Assembly: GCF_963576615.1 (NCBI RefSeq) | Contig: NC_088716.1 | Coordinates: forward strand, 60,032,228 to 60,096,227 | Length of the DNA: 64,000 nt | Source of the DNA: Watersipora subatra | Taxonomy: Eukaryota; Bryozoa; Gymnolaemata; Cheilostomatida; Watersiporidae | Direction: 5' to 3' | In this document: positions 55,789-64,000 of the stretch, piece by piece | Position numbering within the stretch: the first letter of the stretch is position 1 | Layout of the letters: every line of letters starts with the position of its first letter | Notes under the pieces: generated by a model | The model's database searches: none | Seen by the model: the letters and a program-made list of their open reading frames with translations, nothing else | Told to the model about the DNA's origin: nothing | Made by a program: the position numbers and the translations under genes

Positions 55789-57284
55789 ATTATTATTGTA
55801 TAATTTATAAATATGCAGATTTATAGCATGTTATTTAATAGCATCCTTGCGGCTATCTCAACACTGCTTACGATGGATCGATGCTCATAATTCCACTTCT
55901 ACTGCACATAGAAAGCTAGTTTTGGCTGCAAACTGTAGCAAACATATAAAAGAGTGCAATGAGTTTTTATTCAATAATGTTAAGTCTAGATATAAAATAA
56001 AAACATGTCTTCAAATTTAGAATGCAATATAAATTGAAAATGCCAGTAAATTGCAAAGAAGAACACAAGCATATCATCGCAGCTCAATTGCAAGCAACGG
56101 ATATCAGCTGGTAGAGATATTTCCCGGTTTCTCGATGCACATTTTTTAAGAGATCTTTGGCAAGTTAGAGGTAAGTTAACAGATTTATTGCATCCAAAAG
56201 GTTTAATATCGCTCCACCAAAAATGGAGCAAAACATAGGTGACATTCGCTTCGCCCGTAATAGGGCTAAATTCATCTTCCGAAAATTTTGACGAGCCATT
56301 TGACAAATAGACCGCCAGCCTCTATTTAAACGCTGCCTCCAATTGACCACCACTATAACAGAAAGGTTGACAAATAGAGCGCCATGGCGTTCAATTGGTT
56401 TTATTATTTCGTTATTTGGTTTACGGTATATGATTTTAATACTAGTTTTAGTGTTATTATTGAAAGGCAAAAATGTCATATAGAGTGGTATAGAAACCCA
56501 TAGTAATTATTTAATGCAATGACCCCTGATAAAAATCATCAAAATTTTATATATGTACGTATATACAAACCCCAAACCCAAATTATTTAACTTTTAATAT
56601 ATTAAAAATTAGTAACAAAGTAATACATGTTAACCTTAGTAACCATAGTTTCCTACAGTAACTTTAGTGTATTCAGAAGATATGATTTGCAAGAATTCGT
56701 AACATTATAAAGTACTACATATACCGGAGAGTTCTTACCTTCGAGACAGACGTATAACGTAAATGTTAAATTTAGCATCAATGAATTTAGCTTATTAAAC
56801 ACATACTTGAAGCTAAGTTTTATTATGTATTTTAATAAATTTCGACTTTCTCATTGACTGAAATTTTATCATTTATCTGTTTGTCGGTTTCATTTTTGCT
56901 ATAACTTACAATGAAAAATACTAAACTGAGATAGCGAGCATCATATCTTTTTCAGTAGTTGTGGGAGGGATTTTGGAAGCGTATCGGCACTATAGTTATT
57001 TCCTCGTAATCAGTACATCGACTGCCAAATGTTAATTTAGAGAGAAATTTTTCTTGATATCATATGGCGAAATAAGTCAAAAAGGTTTTGCCCTAGTATG
57101 GCGAGGATGACAAACCTCGTGTTCCATATAGTAAGGCAAAAAACCTTATAAGAGGGGCATCGTAACCCGAGGACGCACTGAATAAATTAATAATAAAAAA
57201 TGCACATTTGGCATGTGCAATCGTGAAAAGATACACAATATATGATGAGCTTTGGATGTGATAAAAATAGCTTAGTTTTGTGGT

Positions 57285-57395
57285 TACATGCGCTGGTTAG
57301 TAGACTTGTGGTTACGTGCGCTGGTTAGTAGACTTGTGGTTACGTGCGCTGGTTAGTAGACTTGTGGTTACGTGCGCTAGTTAGTAGACTTGTGA
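57285..57395 (+). repeat. 28-bp tandem repeat, 4 units
   Basis: GTGGTTACGTGCGCTGGTTA plus GTAGACTT, repeated four times with few changes, at the place where family D carries its tRNA-like A box. It appears to be an amplification of that region. Confidence 0.85.
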
Positions 57396-57512
57396 TTTGA
57401 ATGTTGGGAGTCCAAATCCAGTATGAAGATGATTTTTCATTGCTATAATTTTCTTGCTATTGCTGGACAGACGAATCACAGACAAACACAAATTTTTACA
57501 GATATATACATA

Positions 57513-58284
57513 ATACCTTACAGGATGATATTAGACAATGAATTAAAAAATTCGCGAGCTGGCAGGTAGACAATTTCGCGAATGGTTAAAATATTAATCA
57601 GAATAATCAGGGTTGTTGCCTCTTTGTTTAAAAACAATGGGGAGAATAACTACTACATAAAATTAAGAACTAGCCGCCAGGTGTAGTCAGTAAACATAGT
57701 TGAGTTCCAAATTTTTTGTAACCAACGATGAGGGTTAAAATTGTACCCATTGCCAATGTATTCATTTCTATACAAAATTATTAAAAGTTGCCACACTTGT
57801 CGTCATTGAAATTGTCTGCAAAAGCGGCTCTTTCAGTTTTCCACTGGGAAATTTCCTCCAACAATTTTTAATACTGAAGTTGATGAACTTGACAATGATG
57901 ATTTTGATTCAGACATTATTGTATGTACACATGTATATGTTTTGATTTTTGGATACGCTTACATATAGAATAGAAGTCAAATAGAAAGTTAAATGTGTGC
58001 TATAAACATGTGAAGGCTTTGTAATGGATTAATCTATTTGCGTATGTGTTCCTTCGCAAATAAAATAGTCCATGAAAATACAGGAAAAGACAACTTTCGT
58101 GAAATATAACTCCGTGAACATTACTGTGCTGTAGGATATACATATAATATAAATATTATATATATATATCCTATATAATCCAATATATGTAGGTTATATA
58201 TATAATATAAATGTTGTATATATACCTTACATGTCAAATAAACCCTAGTAAACTGTCTCACTATTGATTGGGTATTACGATAAT
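57513..58284. other. Unassigned stretch with one candidate exon
   Basis: No repeat of the window is recognised apart from AT-rich tracts at 58140-58230. See 57837-57920 for a possible exon. Confidence 0.4.
57837..57920 (+). CDS. Candidate 28-codon exon, acidic
   Basis: A good acceptor (GGCTCTTTCAG) and a donor (GTATGT) bracket 84 bp that are open in the frame FSTGKFPPTIFNTEVDELDN followed by DDFDSDII. The acidic end resembles the N-terminal acidic tracts of some DNA transposases, but there is too little to identify. It could be chance. Confidence 0.25.
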
Positions 58285-58398
58285 CCCACGACCAAACAAG
58301 AGCGAAGCGATTGATTGGGAGATTTATGATAAAGGCACATGTGCACACAACTCCCGAAAAATTATCCGTTAACAGCCGTCACCAAACCCTTGTTACGA
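58285..58398 (+). mobile_element. Helentron 5' end, family B (copy 5), truncated
   Basis: CCCACGACCAAACAAGAGCG and about 110 bp of family B sequence are present, ending abruptly at CCTTGTTACGAAG where the duplicated Ig receptor locus begins. Confidence 0.8.
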
Positions 58399-58481
58399 AG
58401 TTACGAGCAGGACAACTATGATGAGTATGATTACAATGGGAATGATAACTGCTATAGCTATCACCCATGGTTTAGTCTTTC
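58393..58481 (-). CDS. Duplicated Ig receptor membrane exon, ending in Helentron sequence
   Basis: Same acceptor (TTGTTGTAG) and phase as 38142-38314. It encodes KTKPW and the hydrophobic helix through IVVL, identical to copy 1, but at the duplication breakpoint (58405-58410) it continues into other sequence: LVTS then TAA (58393-58395). The cytoplasmic tail of copy 1 is therefore replaced by a few residues. If expressed, the product would be a tail-less membrane form. Confidence 0.6.
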
Positions 58482-59374
58482 CTACAACAATAGACAACAG
58501 ATAACACTTCAATTCATCACATTCACATCATCTCAGTTATGGATTTGAAGGATTCTGCTTTTTAAAAACATGCTAAATCACTTCATGCTGTAGTTGAATT
58601 GTACTAGCTCTATGAGAAAGTACAGAAACCGTACATTAGGTCCTTAATGAGCTGATTATAGGATGGCAAACAGTGTAAAAATATAACTTTTAATGTCATT
58701 GTAACAAGGATTAACGAAAAGAGATGCTCAATGGTAGATGCGAACCAATCAGCAAGAAGAGCAGCACCGGAAATGCTCATAAGCAAAAAGTAGAAGCAGA
58801 TTGAACTGCATAAAGCCTGAATTTTATGACCATGTAAAACACAGTCTACACTATTTTTCCACTCTCGAATGGTATATATAAATACTTCTAACATAGCATG
58901 TGAATTCTGCCTACACTAAACATACTCATTTCTTAGACTGCAAGTTTACCCTTCCGACACTAATTGTACAACATTTCTATACCAAATATACATCAATCAT
59001 ATCTTCCTGCTCAACACAGATACGATTTAATGCTTAAGTCACATATTTTAACCGCTCAACCTTTGCCTTCCTCATGCTGCAAGTACACATTTCAAACTAC
59101 AATATTTCCTGCTCCTCGTGTATACTAGCATTTAGCATCATCTCATGTGCCTGACAAGCAGCCTGTCTGTAGTGTATATGTTTCAAGTAAGGCATATACA
59201 TGTATATATAGTATAAAAGTCATGAGTATGCAGGAACTTGAATACACCTAAACTCACTGTACACTGCTTAACATGTCATACTGCAACAGCGAGGAGTAAG
59301 CATGAACTGTATTATTTATAAGATGAGTAGACTAGGAAATTACCATTAATGAACATTGCTTGACCTACAAAATA

Positions 59375-60460
59375 TGAACAAGAGAGATAGTCCAGTCGGT
59401 ACAACTAGAAGACACCCTGTACTAATAGTAACAAGAGTGAGAGATAGGCCAGTCGGTACAACTAGAAGACACCCTGTACTAATAGTAACAAGGGTGAGAG
59501 ATAGTCTAGTTGGTACAACTAGTAGACACCATGTACTAATAGTAACAAGGGTGAGAGATAGTCCAGTTAGTACAACTCGTAGACACCATGTACTAATAGT
59601 AACAAAGGTGAGAGATAGTCTAGTTGGTACAACCAGTAGACACCATGTACTAATAGTAACAAGGGTGAGAGATAGTCCAGTTGGTCTCAACTAGTAGACA
59701 TCATGTACTAATAGTAACAAGGGTGAGAGATAGTCCAGTTGGTACAACTAGAAGACACCCTGTACTAATAGTAACAAGGGTGAGAGATAGTCTAGTTGGT
59801 ACAACTAGTAGACACCATGTACTAATAGTAACAAGGGTGAGAGATAGTCCAGTTAGTACAACTAGTAGACACCATGTATTAATAGTAACAAAGGTGAGAG
59901 ATAGTCTAGTTGGTACAACCAGTAGACACCATGTACTAATAGTAACAAGGGTGAGAGATAGTCCAGTTAGTACAACCAGTAGACACCATGTACTAATAGT
60001 AACAAGGGTGAGAGATAGTCCAGTTGGTAAAACTAGAAGACACCATGTACTAACAGTAACAAGGTTGAGAGATAGTCCAGTTGATACAACTAGTAGACAC
60101 CATGTACTAATAGTAACAAGGGTGAGAGATAGTCCAGTTAGTACAACTAGTAGATACCATGTACTAATAGTAACAAGGGTGAGAGATATTTCAGTTGGTC
60201 TTAACTAGTAGACATCATGTACTAATAGTAACAAGGGTGAGAGATAGTCCAGTTGGTAGAAGTAGTAGACACCATGTACTAATAGTAACAAGGTTGAGAG
60301 ACATTCCAGTTGGTCTTAACTAGTAGAAACCATGTACTAATAGTAACAAGGGTGAGAAATAGTCCAGTTGGCACAACTACTAGACACTATGTACTAATAA
60401 TAACAAGTGTTGAAGATATTCCAGTTGATACAACTAGTAGAAACCATGTACTAATAGTCA
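59375..60460. repeat. 57-bp minisatellite, 19 units
   Basis: Same unit as 39208-39667, expanded. Variant units (GGTACAACTAGAAGACACCC, GTACAACCAGTAGACACC) recur in a higher-order pattern between 59390 and 60000. Two units carry GGTCTCAACTAGTAGACATC, which changes the period and breaks the periodic open frames. Confidence 0.9.
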
Positions 60461-60523
60461 TTAGGAACGCAATAAGCTTCACTTATTGTTCACACAAAAC
60501 TACATGCTCTCACTGACACCAAC

Positions 60524-60701
60524 CATTTTTCAGCTTCTCTTTTGTTGACTGCAGCATTGTTGACTCAACTGGAGGCATGTCCTCTATCAAAATAATCCTT
60601 GTCTGAGAGATGGCCTCCTTCCTTCCTAAGCTTCTAAACACTCGACATTCGAAGATGGAGTCATTTTTAAAAACAGCTACAAATAGAAGTGGGTGTACAT
60701 T
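60524..60701 (-). pseudogene. Duplicated Ig receptor exon (second half of Ig domain 2)
   Basis: Acceptor (GCATAG) and donor (GTTGGT) are kept, and the text FVAVFKNDSIFECRVFRSLG and ISQTRIIL is preserved. Relative to 39728-39916 there is an in-frame 12-bp deletion (VETTTGLYM shortened to VESTM) and a 1-bp insertion close to the acceptor. The insertion shifts the start to phase 0, so it would not join a phase 1 upstream exon in frame. It is probably decaying, unless the upstream exon of this copy compensates. Confidence 0.65.
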
Positions 60702-61095
60702 CTATGCGTCATTCTATAATGTGAACCAACTGTGCGTCGGACAAGGTTCTTACACAAAATAAATAGCTCACAGACTCATGAGGTCAACTTATGTCCCTTA
60801 ACTACCACCACTCACTGTCTTGAATTTGATACCATGGAGTTCTACAAGAGTTTTTGACCTTTCATATGCCAGAAGTCAAACAGACCCTAGCTCCAACCTC
60901 AAACAATAAAAAACGGTTATTTTGTTTTTTCGAGCTAAGATTTTAGCAAAAGTGTTCACAAAAGTAGTTTTATAAATGATTAATAAATCAGGGCATTAAT
61001 TATTGGCTATTCATACCCTGATCAAAGGTACTCCTCATCAAGCTCTACTATCAAACTCCAATCTAGAGGTAATTCAGCCAAAGTCTTATCCTCGT
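60702..61095. other. Duplicated intron sequence
   Basis: Matches 39917-40401, including the degenerate version of the 14-bp hairpin near 60988-61022. No gene. Confidence 0.8.
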
Positions 61096-61535
61096 CTTCA
61101 TGAACTTACATAAAATTTGAGTAGATTTCAGCAGTTTTGATATTTTTCCATCATTTATGATTGTTTTGATATTTGAGGTGTTTTGAATGCCAGGATGTTT
61201 CAAGATTCAAATCGATAAAACTTGATAGTGACTTGCTCAGAATACAAGGATGAGCAAAATAACATCACTAGTTGTTATCATGGCAATAGTTGATATGGGC
61301 TACTGGGTTCAAATTGAATCGTTACGGTGTTTCTATTCTGTCGGTCTCTTTGCAATTACAGACATAATCACACTTTCCCTTGCTTTGAGTGTTTTAATAC
61401 CGATTGACTTTTATCGATTTTAATCTTAAAACAACCTGGCAGTCACATCTCAAACATCAAAAACAATCACAAACAAGAAAAAAACACTGTTGCTTTCTAA
61501 GAAAATTTGCTAAAAATTTTGTACAAGTTCATTTT
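61096..61535. repeat. Foldback element, family C (copy 3)
   Basis: The duplicated counterpart of 40402-40854. Its right tip (AAGTTCATTTT) is now followed by TA and foldback A copy 3. Confidence 0.8.
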
Positions 61536-61537
61536 TA

Positions 61538-62277
61538 AAGGTTGATTTGCAACAAAATATACATTACAGTAATTTAGTATCAAAAGTTTCACCATGTCTT
61601 ACTCTGTTGTGTTGTAGGTGCAAAATATGTGAAAATGTGATTACAAGCTCTTAAAAGCTCAAGAACGAACAGTTAATCGCAGCCATCACAAACACGCCGC
61701 ATGTTTGAATCCCTTTCCAAAACGGCTCAAATGGGATGTAGTTGAACAAGATGCGCTTCTATTCACCCTTTCATGCAACCTCATTCATCGAATTATTTTT
61801 ACAAAAAATTAGTTTAATTTTTTAACCTTAGCTCGAAGGAGTGCATATCATCTTCTGATAAGCATTAAGAGCCTGTTAGTCACTTGAAATAGTCGAAAAA
61901 TGCTGCAGAATGTTTTCGCGTTATTTGGCAGGAAGTATGGGTCACCTGATCAGATTATGACTAGATGATTAGACCATGCTGAAACGAAACTGTAAAGTAG
62001 CAAGCATCTATATTTGATAAGGGCTTTCCGGTAAAGTGTTCGTCATAAACTAGTGCTACGAGGCGTTTTATATTAGGTGTCAAAACAATAACCAAGTCGG
62101 GTTGAATATGTCATCAAAATAAAGGATTCCAGCCTACGGCCTTTTTTTTTAACTGTTCGTTTTTGAGCTTTTAAGAGATTGTATTCACATTGTAACATTA
62201 CGCCACAGCAGAGTAAGTCATGGTGAACTTTGTGATACCAAATAACTGTAATGTAAATTTTGTTGCAAGCCAATCTT
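61538..62277. mobile_element. Foldback element, family A (copy 3)
   Basis: 740 bp, inverted ends AAGGTTGATTTGCAACAA and TTGCAAGCCAATCTT; interior in reverse orientation to copy 1 (GTCATAAACTAGTGCTACGA). It is inserted in the tip of foldback C copy 3; copy 2 of C (40854-40858) shows the empty TTTAAGC site, so TA (or TTAA) was duplicated. Confidence 0.9.
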
Positions 62278-62767
62278 TAAGCATAGTCTATTTTCACAGC
62301 TCAAATGATGGCATTTTATTTGTACTGTTGATAGTATTATTTAAAAAAGTTCTTTCCATTATTATTGGGTGTTGCATTTTACTAAGCAAATAGCTGTACT
62401 ACCCGGCGTTGCTCAAGTAATAAAATAGTCTTTGGGCAGAAAATTTATTTGTATTTAACATATAACAATATTTTCTATTCTAACTTTCAAACTTGATATC
62501 ATGAGAAAAGTGTTTTGTGTAATTGAAATAAATTAAGAGAGAAAAGAAAAACAACTGTAATGGTTTTCAAGCTTTGTCAAACAACTGTAACTTTAAAACT
62601 TCATAACTTAAAATAAGTGCTTCGTTGAAATATAATAAAAGAAAAAAATAAAAATGTAAAAGTGTTTAAATGTAAATATGAAACCATTAATAAGTAATGG
62701 CTAAATATAATGTTTTGCTACGATTAAAATGAGAACTTATTTGTTATACAATTATATGATTTTAGTT

Positions 62768-62813
62768 CGTTTCAGTGTTGGCATGCAAAAATTGGCATGC
62801 CAACACTGAAACG
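62768..62813. repeat. Perfect 19-bp hairpin with GGCATGC motifs
   Basis: CGTTTCAGTGTTGGCATGC (62768-62786) and its exact reverse complement (62795-62813) are 8 bp apart. Further GCATGC copies lie at about 62818, 62855 and 62999. Confidence 0.9.
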
Positions 62814-62869
62814 TGTTGGCATGCCAATTTCTTCGATATTTTTACGATATTTTTGCATGCCAGTAATAA

Positions 62870-62990
62870 GCTCAACAATAATCCAAATACACCATTCAGC
62901 AGTAAGAGAACTAAGTGTTGATGAGGAAAAGAAATATCATTCGTATTGGTTAGTAGCATATTGCTGTAGCACAGTGTTAACAAGATTGCT
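62870..62990. repeat. 121-bp module shared with 5868-5988
   Basis: See 5868-5988. Here it sits between GGCATGC-rich edges within repeat D copy a. Confidence 0.7.
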
Positions 62991-63684
62991 CAAATATTGG
63001 CATGCAGAACTATCGTAGGCTATAGACGTACATACAGTGGTATAGAAACCCATAATAATTATCTAATGCAATCACCTCCTGTTAAAAATCACCAAAATCA
63101 TCATCATCATTAAAAATAGTAACAAAACAATATGTTAACCTTTACATGTTACAATGACTTTAGTACATTTTGTGGTTATGATCTGCAAGATAATATAACA
63201 TTACAATGTACTATGTGCAGAGTTCCAAAATTCAAGACAGACATTTAACATAAACGCTGAATGTAACTTAAATGATTTTAGCTTACTAAACAATACTTGA
63301 CAGAGGTTTTGATATATATGTATTTTAGTAAACTTCAAAGTTTGAACTAAAATTTTATCGTTTATCTGTTTTTGAATCGGCTTTTACCATAACGGATAAT
63401 GCTGAACTCGCCATGGTTAGCAACGTATATCTCTTAATAACGCATATAATCAGTACACTAAGTGCTAAATTTTAATTCCGAGCGAAATTATTGTTGATAT
63501 CTGCTGACAGAAAAAATTTGCCCTAACAAAAACTATTGAAGAAGCATCGTAATTCCTAGAGTTAGGCAAAAAATATTTCATAACAGGGGCATCGTAACAC
63601 ATAGGCACAATGCTCAAATAATACGTCATTTACTGTGTGCATATGCTATACGGTATATGATGTCTTTGAACAATACGCCTTGTA

Positions 63685-63747
63685 TAGCTCAGTAGTAGTG
63701 GATGTGGATTTGCAACTTACGGATGCAATCTATCTGAGTTCAAATTT
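63685..63747 (+). repeat. tRNA-like (SINE-type) segment of repeat D
   Basis: TAGCTCAGTAGTAG (A box) and GAGTTCAAATTT (B box, imperfect) lie 51 bp apart, upstream of the GCTGGACA tail. It is not a functional tRNA: no acceptor stem or CCA-proximal pairing is visible. Confidence 0.55.
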
Positions 63748-64000
63748 ATCAGATTGCGGAATTTTAATTCCAAGATTTTAATAGCTATAGCTGGACATAC
63801 ACAGACACGCAAACTTAAAAAAATATATATAGATATTAAAATAATTCGGACTAATTTAGAAAGGTTTTAAATCGCATTATGATTAATGTTTATGGCATGT
63901 TTTACAATGTATGTTTATCAAAGCTTATTAGTTTCACAGCTTATATAATTACTTCAAACTGTTTCTGGTTAGCCTTAGCGCAGGCATTTATAGAATATAG

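Larger units (their letters stand above)
53935..56428. mobile_element. DNA transposon E inserted at TA in repeat D
   Basis: The ends TCGTAAAACCTCTATTTGAA and (reverse-complemented) CCGTAAACCAAATAACG share the tip; TTGAACGCCAcctCCAAT-type text recurs inside both. TA flanks it (53933-53934, 56429-56430), and the intact D copy has one TATATGATTTTA at this point, so TA was duplicated. A Helentron (54352-55788) is nested inside. The remaining interior (about 1 kb) has only short frames; the superfamily (Tc1/mariner or pogo type) is inferred from the TA target. Confidence 0.75.
53569..57512 (+). repeat. Composite repeat, family D (copy b), interrupted
   Basis: The left part (53569-53934) and right part (56429-57512) align with the intact copy at 62391-63842. 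Shared blocks include TCATTGCTTGGGTAATAAA-type start, TTTGCTACGATTA, GGTATAGAAACCCATA, a block with CATCGTAAC, and a tail with a tRNA-like segment and GCTGGACA. Family D has no open frame; it looks like a non-autonomous element carrying a SINE-like 3' end. Element E separates the two halves. Confidence 0.7.
62391..63842 (+). repeat. Composite repeat, family D (copy a)
   Basis: It begins TAGCTGTACTACCCGGCGTT and ends after a GCTGGACATACACAGACA tail. It interrupts the duplicated intron (compare AAGCAATTGGACTAATTC at about 40962) and so arrived after the duplication. It contains a nested GGCATGC-flanked insert (62765-63005, with the 121-bp module) that copy b lacks. Confidence 0.75.
58405..64000. 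repeat. Segmental duplication of the Ig receptor 3' region
   Basis: This corresponds to 38238-41121 in the same orientation, at high identity over introns as well as exons. Differences: 57-bp minisatellite with 19 instead of 8 units, foldback A copy 3 (61538-62277), and composite repeat D copy a (62391-63842). It reaches the window end, so the upstream exons of this copy would lie to the right. Confidence 0.9.

Noticed and set aside
58408-58548. 69-codon plus-strand frame spanning 58339-58548 (YEQDNYDEYDYNGNDN text)
   Set aside because: It is antisense to the duplicated membrane exon, whose splice site and phase match the first locus.
59375-60460. CRISPR-like regular array
   Set aside because: Units are contiguous tandem repeats without unique spacers, in a metazoan intron.

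Overview
The window is metazoan genomic DNA. It is AT-rich and gene-poor, its open frames are short and interrupted by introns, and most of it is transposable-element (TE) debris. Nothing bacterial is present. The TE mix (Gypsy, BEL/Pao and Copia LTR elements, a Penelope-like element, a LINE with a restriction-like endonuclease, Helentron-type Helitrons, hAT and TA-target foldback elements) suits a marine invertebrate. A lophotrochozoan such as a bryozoan or mollusc is my guess; the sequence does not settle the species.

Layout. 1-6.4 kb has no recognised gene apart from one foldback element and one candidate minus-strand exon (5221-5367). 6.4-10.7 kb is a run of small elements: a pogo-like end, a MITE, two solo LTRs, a foldback element and a Helentron. 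10.7-29.2 kb is a nested stack on the minus strand: a BEL/Pao pol fragment, Gypsy G1 split by a Helentron, a foldback element split by a hAT transposon, and Gypsy G2 split by a MITE. 29.2-38.1 kb is mostly unrecognised, with one Helentron and small Gypsy and Copia relics.

38.1-49.7 kb holds the only well-supported host gene. It is a minus-strand immunoglobulin-superfamily, single-pass membrane receptor made of five exons with matching splice phases (49505-49628, 48354-48559, 41769-42008, 39728-39916, 38142-38314). Its 6.3-kb second intron is filled by a Penelope-like element, a truncated LINE and a Gypsy element. The 5' end (signal peptide) was not found.

49.9-53.5 kb is a near full-length LINE with a tRNA-like head, sitting in the (TA)n centre of a long inverted repeat. 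53.6-57.5 kb is a composite repeat interrupted by a DNA transposon that is itself interrupted by a Helentron. 58.4-64.0 kb is a second copy of the 3' end of the Ig receptor locus. It has an expanded 57-bp minisatellite, two later insertions, and a membrane exon that now runs into Helentron sequence and stops after the helix.

Repeated families in the window give 'empty-site' comparisons, so several insertions can be dated relative to each other and their target duplications read directly. No TE coding region here looks fully intact. The longest open frame is the LINE reverse transcriptase/endonuclease (51163-53349).
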